From Nymphaea colorata (taxonomy: Eukaryota > Streptophyta > Magnoliopsida > Nymphaeales > Nymphaeaceae), in NCBI RefSeq assembly GCF_008831285.2, contig NW_022205189.1:1-22906 (forward strand): 22,906 bases of DNA, written 5' to 3'. The position numbers and the translations under genes are program-made. Of the stretch, positions 7,657-19,460 are shown piece by piece. The notes beneath the pieces are model-generated. The model had not been told where the DNA came from, searched no databases, and was given only the letters and a program-made list of their open reading frames with translations. Each line of letters starts with the position of its first letter. The first letter of the stretch is position 1.

Positions 7657-9313
7657 GCAGTATTTTTAACCTTATTAAGTAAGGCCGTTTCGGTGTGGGT
7701 ATCGAGATAAAGATTTTCCTATAAAAGCCTATAATATTTTCTTAATGGAGAAGTCGAGCAGAACAAGGAGCTATTATCCTGCACCCCATGGCCTCGTAGG
7801 CAACATTACAGGGTCTAAGATGTTCTGAAAAGATAAAGCCAAGGAAAAAAGTCAAGACTGCGATGCCTTCAGATCCAGAAGGTGACCCAAATGCCGAGGA
7901 ATTATTATATGCTGCCTTACAGAGCTAGTAAATGGTCAGTAGATGCACTCAGGAGCATTTTTAAAGCATAATAATCCTTTTCTGATCCCCCTTCGCCATG
8001 GAATTATTAAACATATCTTAGATTTACTATTCATATTCTCAGGAAAGATGAGATAGACCGTAACTTATTGATCGCTATCATATTATCCACTTGGGATGTC
8101 CACAACCCACCAAAAAATTTCAAATTTTTCCAAAATCAATGTTTGGTCGCGAATAACGAAATAGAGCGTTCTTTGCAAGTCTTTAGGCTTTATTGCCTGT
8201 CTCTTCATCGAAAAATAATCCGTTTTATTCATTCCCAGCCTCCTTTTTATTTGTTTGACTGAAAGCTTATTATAATCGTGCTAAGAAAACACACGCAAAA
8301 GCAAATAGAAAACATTATCATGATATGGACGGGCTTCATTTTTGTGATCATGATGATAATTAAAGACTTTTCAAAGCAATATATAAATGGAAAAGCTGAG
8401 AGGATATCCTCTAATTATTAAAAGTCACTCGTGAACCCGCATTGAAAAAATATTTCCTTCAAATCAGAGGAATTAAAGCTTTCATCGTTTGAGTCCTTCC
8501 CTATCTGAAGGGATTTTGGCTTTCTTGTATTCATGCTAACAAGTCCATAAAGGGTTCGCTGCGATTGATAATCTATCTAACCATGATTTTAAAAATAATT
8601 CAAAGAGAAATTAAATGGGATGGATGGAGGTAATTTTATTGCATAGCAATCGATATTTATGTAGATTTCATCGTGGACAGACGTTTAATCATCAATTGTT
8701 ATAGTTTTACTGAGTTTGTTTGGCAGAGATGGTGCCGCACCCATACGTGTGGGCCTCCTATGCATCTATATGGCTCAGCAAAGCATTCAAAATAGCTTAT
8801 CCACTTCACTCCAACGAAGAAGCGCTCCAACTTGATTGATTTGGCCACGGCTTAGCCATAATATCGTCATTTATATCTGTTTGTTTTTTATTTTCGATGG
8901 TAAGCTCAGAAGAAATCTAAAACCAATCTCAATTTGGAGGTTTTTTTTACTTATGGAATCCATGTTAAGGAAAACGACTAAAATGGGATTCAAGTGATGC
9001 CTTAAATGTTCTTTTTTATCTATTCAAGAGAGGAAGGCCATATGCATGTTGATATTAGACAGTTTTATGGTGATGCTGATGGACTTTAATGGCTGTTAGG
9101 AGGCTCACGTGTTCGAAAGTAGTGAAATAGGAAAAAAACGTTCGAGAATGAATCTCTCAAAGCTTATTTTTTTTGAATAAATGGATGAGTCTCTGCGAAA
9201 CAATTTTTCAATCTGATGTGTTGAAAATCAGACTAAAAAGTATCGATAATAGGAAGAAGCATATAATCTTATATGGCGATACGCGCCACAATATCAGGAA
9301 ACCCATCGCCATC

Positions 9314-9333
9314 ATCATGATCAGGATCATGAT
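9314..9333. repeat. Perfect 9-bp inverted repeat
   Basis: ATCATGATC, a 2-nt spacer, then GATCATGAT. The arms are perfect. It lies about 250 bp beyond the stop of the channel gene. It could form a small hairpin, but AT-rich DNA yields such dyads by chance and I assign no function. Confidence 0.4.
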
Positions 9334-9581
9334 TTTCTCAATTCATCAAATATTATTGATAAAAATGCTCTCGTTTGATTGTTTACTTTGCCTATGAGGC
9401 AATAGAGTTTGGGATATCGATAAGGGATGAAAGAAAGAGTAAAAATACTATTTTATATTTATTAATAACTTTATAATTAGCATAGGCTCCAGTAATTATA
9501 TGCCATGCTTTCTCTCTTATATTCCTTTAATACCTATATAAATGCAAATGATAATATGCAATTGGATGATTCATGTTGTGA

Positions 9582-12500
9582 TCATTCTTTGAGCTCATGC
9601 CCTAACTGCAGCGTCCTGCTCCTTGACCAGTTCTCCAGCTTGGAGAGCAGGTCCCCGATGTCGCTTTCCTCGGAGGCAGCCAGTGGGATCCAGCTGACGT
9701 CCTCTTCCGTGTACTTCTGGATGATGATTTTCTCGAGGCCGGTCTTCTTGGTCTGCTGCTCCAGGTAGTACAGGTAGAACACGTAGTTCCACAGCTTGTG
9801 GTACTGTTGCGTGTAATGGTCTTCAGATCCAGGCTCCTCTTCTCCAGGGTTTCCCGATCGATGCCGCAAATGAAGCATTTTCGGTCTTGTCCTTCAACAT
9901 CTCCTCCCGCTATCCTCTGAGGGACGCGAAGTTGTCGATCAAGACACCCCCCACGATGTTTCCGAAGAGAAGGTCCATGAATACGATGTAGATCATATCG
10001 TAGCCAAATCTTCCTCCCTTGAAGCTGTCCATGTCTTAGCCAATTTCCTCCTTTATGTACAGCTCCACGATGCATCCGTAGACTGACTCGCAATGTTCCT
10101 TGGGCAGTTTGTCGGGGTATATGGACTAAACGTAGTAGTAGAGCGAGAAGACGGAGAAGAAGGCGATGAAGGAGGCGCCGAAGAAGGAAAGCATGCCCAG
10201 CATGGGTACCGAAGCTTTCATGGCTTGCAGGATGCTCTTGAGGACGTCCATCTTGGCCATGAGCAGGTTGATCAGCAGGATGGAGAACCACTAGATGCGG
10301 TAGAACATGCCCATGCTGCTTCCGAACATGAACAAGAACACGTTTCCGAACTAGCCGTCCTCCATGAGACAGTAGACCTTCTTTACTCCTGGTATGTGGA
10401 ACAGAAGCTTGAGAATGGCGCCCTACGATTGCAATCCTTCGTCTTCGCCTTCTTTTTCGGTTTTCGATCTCTCGTACTTCTTGACTGCGAGCTGGGTGTG
10501 CGTTTGAGCCCATAGGAAGAAGTACATCAAGGATACCACGAATTGGATGACTGACAATCCCTTGAGTAGAAGTTGTTCCTTTCCCAGGTCATACTAGATG
10601 GCGTTTTCATAGGGATAGTACACAACAGCTGAGAACCAGGCCATGAGGAAGCAGATGAGGGCGCCCAGGTAGAGGCCGGCTTGGAAGTAGTTTTCAATCT
10701 TGGTATTGGTGATGGAGAAGGGCATGCTGAAGATCTTGAACTCGTTGTCCAGCATGTAGTTGTATTATATCTCCTCGTTGATTGCATCCTTGGTGCCCAG
10801 CAGGCCGATGATCTTATCTCTCTGGGTGCTTCTGTCCACCTCCTCCATGATCGTTGTCCGAGTGGTCCTCGACAGATACCGAAACACTTTGTGCCTTGGG
10901 AAAAATTGAGTCTGGTACTGGCTGGTGCCTCCCTCGGGGTCGTCCATCCGGATCTCGATGCCGAGCAGGTTCCTCTTGAGCAGGTCGAAGATCTCCACGA
11001 TGCTTGCCTTCTTGATGTTGAAGGCGATCCTGCTGTTGAACTCCTCCACTGGCGTTTTCTTCTCCAGTTTCACGATGACCGAGGTGGTCTGGAACATGTC
11101 GAGGTAGAAGCTTTCGTGGAGTTTGTTCTTGTCGAGCAGGCGCTAGAGGTCGGCTCCCAGTTTGATCTCTCCGATGTTTTCGACGTGGGGCAGGTACCGG
11201 ATGTAGAAGGAGAGCACTCGCACGAAGTACCTGCAGAGGACGTCGGTGGAAAGGCTCTCGAAGATGTCGGTGATGTTGCCCTCGAGGCAGCTGATGACGT
11301 TCTTGATGTTGGAGGAGTAGAGGCTGAAGATGATGAGGATGTTGCGGGGCGAGGCCTCCAGTCCTTCTTCTCGATCAACCCGTCGATCAGCATCTCGAGA
11401 GCTGCGAAATCGGAGAAGAGGGAGCTTCTGCAAATGAAGAGCTGGTTCTCGAGGCAGGGGATTGGGTGACTCGTAGATGAAGTCGATGATGGAGAAGGGG
11501 ACCTTGATGATCTCGATGTTGAACTTCACGAACATTCGCTTGAGTTCTCCGACGCTGACTGCCAAGAAGTTGACGGACTACGATTTCAGTTTCTTCTCCT
11601 CGTCGGCTGTCACCTGTTCCCGTATGTACTCCTTGATTTCGACGTTGCCCTCGCACAGGTTCTTCAGGAAGACGAAGGCGTACTGCATGTTTACCACTTT
11701 TTGGTCGAACTCTCTCTGCTCCAGGACGGTTTCGGGCTGGAAGATGAACTTCCTCTGCATCACCTTCTCGCTGTCGATGTAGTAGTCGTAGGTGTCGGAG
11801 TAGTTGACGCCGGTGGGGTTGTACTCTCGCTGTTTGCCGCCGGCGAGGTGGGCCGAGATGGAGGCGCCGCAGTCCTTGATGAGCAGGTTGATTTCGGAGA
11901 GGAGCAGGTTGCGGTCGTCCTCGCGGATGAGCTTGAAGAGCTCGTTTTGGTTGTCTTCGTTCTTGCCCAGCAGCAGAGAGATGCCCAGCATGAGGATGGC
12001 GTTGGCCATCTCGATGTTGAATCGCAGGTCGTTGATCACCAGCGAGCTCAGGAAGGAGGCACGTTGCACTAGTGGAGGAATTTTGGGGTTTTTGGATGCA
12101 CTTGGCGTCGTCCTCCTTGGGGAAGTACCATTTCTGGATGTCCTCCTGGAAGATGGGGCTTTCCCTCTGGATGAAGTTGGTCAGCAGTCGGATCAGCAGC
12201 AGCTTGTACTCGCTTTTGATGCTCTGCGGGTCCAGCTCGTTCATCCGCACGATGGACTTGATGACCTCGGCGTTGCCCACCACCAGGATGTTGTTGTACT
12301 GCAGCTTGGAAGTTGTGTCCAGAGTGGCGAAGACGTCGTAGAGGAAACTGTCCACCTACAGTTTTGAGAATTGGTGGAAGACTTCATTCACCTACAAAAA
12401 CTTGACCAGCTTCTTCCTGCGCTGGTTGATGACGATGTTCTTGGACTCCGAAGAGGAGAAGCGCTCGTTTTTGACCCTGAAACGCACCGATTGAGAAGTT

Positions 12501-15500
12501 GTGAGATTCTTGGGCAGGACTGTCTGGCTCTTGCCGCCCTCCTCCTTTATCTCCTTGCCCACATCGATCGGCTTTTCTTTCGGTTTCGCCTTTGCCTTCT
12601 GGATGCGTTTGTCGATGTTTCCCAGGAAGAGGACGTCGAGCATGTAGTCTCTCTTCCTCTGTTCTATTGCTTCTTTGGACTCGTTGGGATTGGGCTCCAC
12701 TCTCTTCTGCACCTTGCTCAGGTCCTTCTCCCTCTGTATCTCCTGGTCCTTGAAGGAGTTCCAGTCGATGAGGTGCCGCCAGAATCCCTTCCCGTCGTGG
12801 AAGAGGTAGCTCTTCTTGAAGGGGATGTCGTCACTGCTGATCTTGTTCTCCTCGATGTTGCGAATCGTCTCCTTCTTGGAGGTCTCCGTGTACAGATTGA
12901 TGACCCTGTAAGGCGAGTTGCCGAGGAATGTTCTTAGACGCTTGCTCACCCTCGTCATGTACTTGTTTATATACCTTCCGTCTATTGTCTTCAGCAGGTA
13001 CTCCAGCATCTCGATGATCTCAAGGATGTTAAACGTCAGTTCGTAGCGGTCGCCATCGGGTTCCTGCTGCGAGAGGGAAAGGGTGAGGAAGTCCTCATAG
13101 GCTTTGTCCTTTTTGTTCTCGCGGAAGAAGAGGTCCAAGGAGTGCAATATTTCCTCGAGAGAGAGGAAGACGTAGCTGCCAAGGTAGGAGTAGCGGATGG
13201 GATTGACGATGCGTATGGTATTATACTCTGGGAAATTGCAGATGAGTTCGACGATGCCCCTCAGTTCCTCCCTGATGATGGGCAGGTCAGTGTGCGTGAA
13301 CATCTTGAACAGAGTGGTATCCTTGCTCCTCCCATCGAAGTAGTACAGTCTATTCAAATAGGCCCTCAGGTGGCGGATCACCATCCAGCATCGTTCGGAC
13401 TGCTGCAGGATCTCCAGCAGGAATTCGATGGGGTGCATGTTGGAAGCCTTACCGATGTTCACCACGTTTTCGTTTTCGATCAGCGCCGAAAAGACCTCGA
13501 AGAAGGTGGCGACGTAGCAGAGCTGGGGCGAGACGTTGAGAGCCAGGGAGAATTCGTAAGTTGCCTTGCGGTACTCTTTGCCGTACTAGGCGATCCAAAC
13601 GGAATAGGAATTGCTGATGGCGTTGCTGAGGCTGAACTGGGTGCCTTCCTCGGCCTTGAGGTAGACGATCTGGTTGTTGGATGAGACCTGGTACTGGGAG
13701 ATGAGTTCCATGACCATGTTCTGGTTGATGTCGTACCCCTCGTCGTCGAAGATGACTGCGATCCTGAGGAAGTCCATGAGTTTGCTCTTCTGGTAGCTGG
13801 TGATGGGGAGGTCGTTGGCGTGTCCGATCACTGCCTCTATGATCGGCTTAATCTCGGACTTCTTGACCAGTTTCTTGTTGTTGGTGTACATCTGCTTGAA
13901 GAAGTCGATGCAGCCCACGTTGTAGGGCAGGTGGCACTCGGCCGTCTTGAGGATGCTCTCCAGTTCCTTCTTTATCTCGATGTTGTTCCAGACCAGCACG
14001 GTGAGGAAGTTGTAGGCGGCGTGGAGGGCGCGCATGGGCAGCTTGCTGGCGGTGGGCAGTTCCGACATGATCTTGATGAAGTCGATGATGAGCAGGTGGT
14101 GGTCCTGGCTCTTGATGAGGTTTTGGTTGAGGACTAGGTTTCGTCCTTCTCGGAGATGATGAGGTAGGAGCCGTCGGAGTCGCCGTTGGGGTTGTCCTGG
14201 TTGTACTCGAAGATGTCGTAGAAGGGGTAGAGATCGGTGGCCGAGTAGAAGTCCGAAGCGTTCTTGTCCGATGGGTTGGCGTAGTTCTTCATCATCGACA
14301 TGGTCAGCGAGGCCAGCTCCTGCACGACGCCCATCTTGGGCAGCCGCTCGTCGACGGACTGCATCCTCACCCACAGGTTGTTGGGCGAGGAGGAGATGCT
14401 GTGGTCGCGGATCGACGGGGAAGTGAGGCTCAGCAGCACGCTGCGGGTGGTCTGCACTCCGCGGACTGCGAGGCTCTTGAGGTGTCCGCCCGCCACGAAG
14501 ATGATGTCCTTGAAGGTCCTGAGATTTCCCTGCGCTGGTTGGTGATGCGGTTGATGAGTTCGAGCGTCAAGTTGGTGAGCTCGGTATTGGAGTAGACGAA
14601 GGCTTCGAAGAAGACCAGGGCGGGGTTGATGTGTTCTACTTCGCACTAGCTGAAGACGTTCTCTGTTCGAGTATTTCCTGCACTTTGTCCATCCAGAGGT
14701 CTTCGATGAGCAGGTAGCCTTCCTTCTCGTTGGTGGGCGCGAACTCCTCGTATCCTTGTGGTTCTTCCAGTGGTTGATGAACTTGATCTTGTCGTAGTTG
14801 TACTTGGAGAGGTCTACGTCGATTTCCATGACGTCCTTGAAGTACTTGGTGATGATGGAGACGCGGACGTTGTACTCGTAGTCGATGATGATGTTGAGGA
14901 TCTTGGCTGCGAGGATCTTGCACTCGACCAGCAGCACGATGTTGGGCTTGTTCAGCTTCACCTGCTGCTTTATCCGCCCGTACACCAGCTACTCGTACTC
15001 GTGCGGGTTCAGTGCTGGTTCTCGCCGTTCTTCTTGTCCGCCTACATCGTCTACTCCAGCACCCGCCTCGCGTACTCGATGTCGAAACGCATCAGCTTCA
15101 GCAGGTAAGGCACCATCTTCTTCATCTCTTCGATCTAGGGCCAGAAACCCAGGTTCAGGGTGGACTTGAGGATCTCCAGGAAGGTCTTCACGTTGACCAG
15201 CCTGCCCCTGTCGTCCATGTTGAAGTCGATGGTTTCGGGCTCGGTCTTGGGACTGTCGTCGGCCAATTTCTTGCGGTCGAAGGGCAGCCGGTTGATCCTG
15301 CGAATGTAGTCGTAGATGAGCTTCATGGTCTTTTCGATTTCGGGGGGATGCTGTTCTTGGCCTTGGGGATGTTGAAGTTGCCGAGCTCGTTCCAGTCCTT
15401 GACCTTGGTGATCCTGCTGATCTCCTCGTAGGCGGCGTCTCCACGTAGGCGTGGTGGACCAGCCGGATGAAGGGCTGGAAGAGCAGGTTCTTCTTCACGG

Positions 15501-18271
15501 TGCTCTCGTGCAGGAAGGCCACCAGTCTCTTCAGGGGCAGCTCGCCCTCGCCCCGCTCTCCGTCGATGTACTTGAGGGGGCGTCGTTCCGCTGCACGCAG
15601 ATGTCGGCGAGCAGGTTCAGGTATTGCATGAAGTAGCTCCAGTGGTTCTTGTCGGGGTCGTAGCCGCCCTCGTTCCTCATCAGGTTGCACTCCTCGAACA
15701 GCTCCGACAGCGTGCGATACTGTGGCTCGGCCGATGGCACTATCCTCGAAAGGATCTGCATCTTTTGCTGGTCCTCCCTGAAGTGGAACTTGTTGGCGGA
15801 CAGGTTTCCTCCAGTCTCTTCTTGGCGGTTTAGTCAAGCTCTATCCCGTTGTTCTTGGAGTAGAAGTTGTTGAAGACTGCCTTTTGGTTCTTGTTGACTG
15901 TCCTCTCCTTGCAGAGGCAGAGCCTGGAGAGGAAGTAGAGGTCGCTGGGTCAGGGTCCTGCTCGTCGAGGTGGGCGATCAGGTTCTCGATGTAGGACTCC
16001 TGGATCTCCTCCAGCGCGAGGTAGTTGCCGTCGAGGAACTCCTGGATGCTCGGTAGACGGTGCGGTTGGCCTTCTCCAGGATGTGGTACAGGTACTTGTT
16101 CATGTACTTGCTGATTCGCAGCTTCATCAGGTCGTTGTTGGCGGCTACGGACTACAGCAACCGGTAGCCCAGCTCGTAGACGGTTCGCACCTTCCTGTAC
16201 TATGAGTTCTTGTTGAGCTCCTCCAGGCCTGCCAGTTTTTCCCTCTGCTGGTGGCGGCCCCTGAAGATCTCGGCTTCCTCCGAGGGGAAATCGGCCCTGT
16301 TGATCTGTTCGAGCATGCGGGTGATGAGCTCGATCATGCCCAGTTCGTCGAAGATGCGCTGCCTCTTGGAGTTGGGGGTGTCTTGATGAGGGTATGGTTA
16401 CTTCCGGACTCTGCGATTTTGGAGTATTCGCAATCGTAGATGAAGCCGATGAGGTTCTTGAGGACGTTGATGACGTTGTTGAGCAGGAACACGTTGAGCT
16501 GCTCCAGCAGCTCCTCCAGCGTTATGTACTCGCCGATCAACCGCGTGAACTTCGACAGGATCTCCTGCGAGGAAAGCACGAACAGGCACAGCTGCTTCGT
16601 CTACTCAGCCACCTTGTAGATCCTAAAGCCGTGCTAGGACGAATCGGCAGTCAGTCCCAGCTTTCCCCTCTCGAACCTGATTTATACGCTGACTCAATGC
16701 TGTTTCCCTCTTCCTCGGCCTCCTCCTCGATGCTGGCCTCCAGGGCTGCGTCCTGTTCCTGTATGGTTTCCTCGAAGCCCTGTCGCTGGGTTTCGTTGCT
16801 GGAGATGACGGAGAGGTAGCGTTTGGTCATTTTGTATTTGCTTCCGCTGTTGTCCCTGGTCTTGTGGGCGAACTGGACGAGGGCGCCGTCCTCGAGGATG
16901 GTGTCGATGCTCTCCAGCAGCAGCGGCTTCTTGTCCTGGAAGTACTCCAGCTCCACCCGCGTCATGTCGTTGGAAACGTACATGATGCGCCCCGAAGCCA
17001 GGTGCCGCAGCACGTACTTCGCCTTCCGCTTCCCCTTCTCCACCTCCTCGTCGATGTCCGTCGCGAACCCCGCACGCACCTGGCCCTCCACGATCATGTT
17101 CCCCACCGTGGCCGTCAGGTAGCTCACCCCTAGGTTCATGTTCGATGGCGCGTTGGCGTTCAGCGTGCCCAGCTTCTTGGAGGGGTCCCTCGGCTCCTTG
17201 CGCGAGGGGGACTTGGACTTGCCGAGGGGCGCTTCGTCGGGTCTGGCGTCCTCGAACATCTTGATTTCCTCGATTTCCCAGAGTCCGTCGAAGATGTCGG
17301 TGAGGTCGCTTTCGCCGAGGCGTTTCTTGAGGAAGATCTGGGAGGTGAAGTTGCTGGGACAGATGTACTGGTCCTTTTCGGTGTGGATGAAGTAGACGAC
17401 GTCGTGGTTGCGGATCTTCTGCTTGTTGACCTTAATTTCGAACTCGTTGTGGGTGACCAGCTTGAAGACCCGCCTGGGGATGTTCTCGTTGATGATGAGG
17501 TAGCGGCCCGTCGTGGGCAGGGGCTCCACTCCTCCGTTCTCCTCGGGCTCCTCGTCGCCCTATTTGAAATAGGCGTCCTTGATTTTTGGCGGCTAGACGG
17601 GGAAATCCTTGTCGTGGGCCTGTAGGGGGTGGCTGAGGGAGGTGGTGGGGCTGCCTGAGTCGAGGAAGAGCTTTTCGAAGCAGTAGGAGACGAAGCACTG
17701 GGTTTCGCAGTGGTAGATCTTGAAGGGGGCGTAGATGGAGATCTCGTCGCCGTCCTTCTCGTAGGTCCTGAAGGAGAGCAGCCGGAAGATGATCTTCTCC
17801 GACAGCTCCTTCTTCAGCTCGATCTTGAAGGCGCCGATGCCCGAGGACGCGCAGTCGAACGACCCGAAGATGTAGTACTGCGAGTCCAGGTGCCGGAAGA
17901 TCACCTTCTCGCCGAACGAGATGCCCTTGCCGCGCTTGTCCAGGCACATGGCCTTGAACTGCTCCTCCTCGGTCTTTGCCCTGGGCGCCGACTCGGCCTT
18001 CTTGGCTTCGATCTTCTGGGAGTTCATTTCGTCGTTGATTTCGAAGGAGGAGGTGGGGAGGACTTCGAAGAGGGACTCGCGGTAGTTGTTGATGTTGATG
18101 ACTTCTCCGCAGGGGGGAAGGTGTTGTCCTTGTTGTAGACCTGCGTGGGGCAGTCCTTACCTGGAAGTAGAGGTTTTGATCGGTGTAGCTCTTGCTGGTG
18201 AGGAAGGTGTTGGCGTCCTTGTAGGAACGGATGCGGATGATCTGGCCGTACTTTAGTATCGATGAGGACAT
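9582..18271 (-). CDS. Inositol 1,4,5-trisphosphate receptor-type calcium release channel
   Basis: A very large intracellular Ca2+ channel of the IP3R/ryanodine receptor superfamily, about 2,890 codons. The N-terminus (MSSSILKYGQIIRIRSYKDA, 18271 down) is the beta-trefoil ligand-region start. MIR-type sequence follows (YVLRHLASGRIMYV near 17000), then RIH/RIH-associated helical regions (about 16500-12400). The membrane part includes GLYLGALICFLMAWFSAVVY (near 10680-10620), GLSVIQFVVSLMYFFLW, a further helix before HCES (near 10095), the pore region and the helix MIYIVFMDLLFGNIVGGVLI ending in DNFASLR (near 9980-9910). The tail has the family zinc motif CFICG (9860-9880) with His residues at DHYTQQYHKLW. 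One 20-nt intron is clear (18141-18160). Glutamine is encoded by TAG at 12356, 12392 and 17593. At least seven single-base frame breaks (for example the run of six at 18112-18117, and near 16660, 14140, 12060, 9885 and 9830) are not explained by introns, so the exact protein is uncertain. Confidence 0.93.
18141..18160 (-). other. 20-nt intron of the channel gene
   Basis: GTAAGGACTGCCCCACGCAG on the minus strand interrupts the channel gene after LYFQ. Removing it continues the protein as VYNKDNTFPP. A one-base break in the six-base homopolymer just downstream (18112-18117) must also be corrected to reach GEVININNYRESLFEVLP. The length equals that of introns in the three following genes. Confidence 0.8.
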
Positions 18272-18469
18272 AGTCACTTTATAGATATAATGGGCTGAAA
18301 CAATTCAAATAAAATATAGCGAAGGACGCAGCAAGAGAGGGAAAGAGCTCTATTTCGTCGAGATGCAAGCATGTCTTCCCTTTATAGATCCATTTACTCA
18401 TAAATATCCCAAAACAACCAAAAATAGGCATAATTTGCTTCGGTTTGGATTAGTATAAATTGATTCAAA

Positions 18470-19327
18470 TCAGTCCATCCGGCCACTCCTCCCCAGGAAC
18501 GACGATCCTCCCTTCCTCAGTTCCGCAAACTACGAAAACTATATGCTAAGTAGAAACCGCATTTACTATGAGCCTGGTCCCGGCACCTTGCTCTTCCTGA
18601 TATACGAAGGATCCTTCTTCATGCCGCCGAAGGAATACTGCGGGTCGCTGCCCACTTCCTTCCTCTGCGCAGAGTCTAAATCCCTTCAAATCTACGCACG
18701 GTTGGTCCAGGGCCAGGAGTGATGTGGCTCCTCTCCTTGAACCGCTTGTCCTTGCCGATCACTGTGTTCTTCGCGTTGTTGAACTTGGCGTGCACCTGGT
18801 GGAAGTTGGAAACTGAGTTGTGCCCCTCTATGTAGTACTGCCCTGGTCCTAGCTTCTAAATCGGCGGGGAATTACCGAGCCGTGGTCCTTGGGAGCCACT
18901 CGGCTGCGCATGGTGTATAGCAGTTTCTTTTCGGGATTGTAGAGCTCCTGGTATGCTCCAGGACCAGGCACGCAATTCTTATCCACTCGCTTCAGCTTCT
19001 CGGCCGTGCTGAAGGCGTTTCCCTTTTCGACCTGCCGGTTGAGGTCGGTGAAGCTGCGATGGTGGTAGGCGTCGGGCGAGGGGGATACCGATCGGCCGGC
19101 CTTGAACCGCTGCTAGCGCGTGAAGAGAGTGGACCTGCTGGCTAGGGCGGTGGAGGCGATCATGGTCTTGCTGAGATCGTACGAATCCTTGTTGCAGCTG
19201 TATGTGGGCGGGGGTACATGGGCGGGCGAGGCTCTCTGAAGCGCTTGGCCTGCGGGAAGAGGTGCGTTTATTTGGATTTGGAGTTGTTGATGGATGCGCG
19301 CATCACGTAATCGAAGCTGCGGTTCAT
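18470..19327 (-). CDS. PGPG-repeat (STPG/ODF3-like) axonemal protein
   Basis: Starts MNRSFDYVMRASINNSKSKQ (ATG at 19327; the twentieth residue is encoded by TAA) and ends at TGA 18470-18472. Four introns restore one unbroken frame: 19198-19217, 18856-18875 and 18676-18695 (20 nt each) and 18546-18566 (21 nt). The spliced protein has Pro-Gly-Pro-Gly repeats: VPGPGAYQELY, LGPGQYYIEG, ITPGPGP and VPGPGSY, the last completed only across the 21-nt intron. This is the STPG/SHIPPO repeat of ODF3-like proteins; family members bind or stabilise doublet microtubules in cilia and sperm tails. The length is about 255 residues, normal for the family. No frame break is needed, so this gene is good evidence for both the genetic code and the intron size. 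Confidence 0.9.
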
Positions 19328-19460
19328 GAGGATAGTTTGAGCAATAATTTTTATTTGATATAGAACAAACGTCCTGAGGGCCCCTTATAAATTTATTCGC
19401 AGCAACCGAACGGAAGAAGCAGAATGGGAATTAATGGTGAATGCTGAGAGAGGGATAAGA

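Larger units (their letters stand above)
7630..9581. other. AT-rich intergenic region between gene D and the channel gene
   Basis: About 2 kb. The first 110 bases are the upstream region of gene D, including AAAGCCTATAAT at 7724-7735, shared with gene C. I recognise no gene in the rest. Open frames at 8068-8262 and 9173-9397 have no family resemblance. The 3' end of the channel gene faces this region, and its terminator or polyadenylation signal must lie near 9480-9580. Confidence 0.55.

Noticed and set aside
8740-8753. Imperfect palindrome CCCATACGTGTGGG
   Set aside because: Short, with one mismatched pair, isolated, and no neighbouring gene start. I cannot distinguish it from chance.
9602-10513. 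303-codon minus-strand frame rich in Arg and His
   Set aside because: It is mostly a wrong-frame reading of the channel membrane region. Only the short CFICG part is in the true frame, after a single-base break.
10681-11469. 262-codon plus-strand frame rich in Val, Leu, Asp and Glu
   Set aside because: It is antisense to the channel gene. Its composition is the complement of GC-rich coding sequence and it matches no family.
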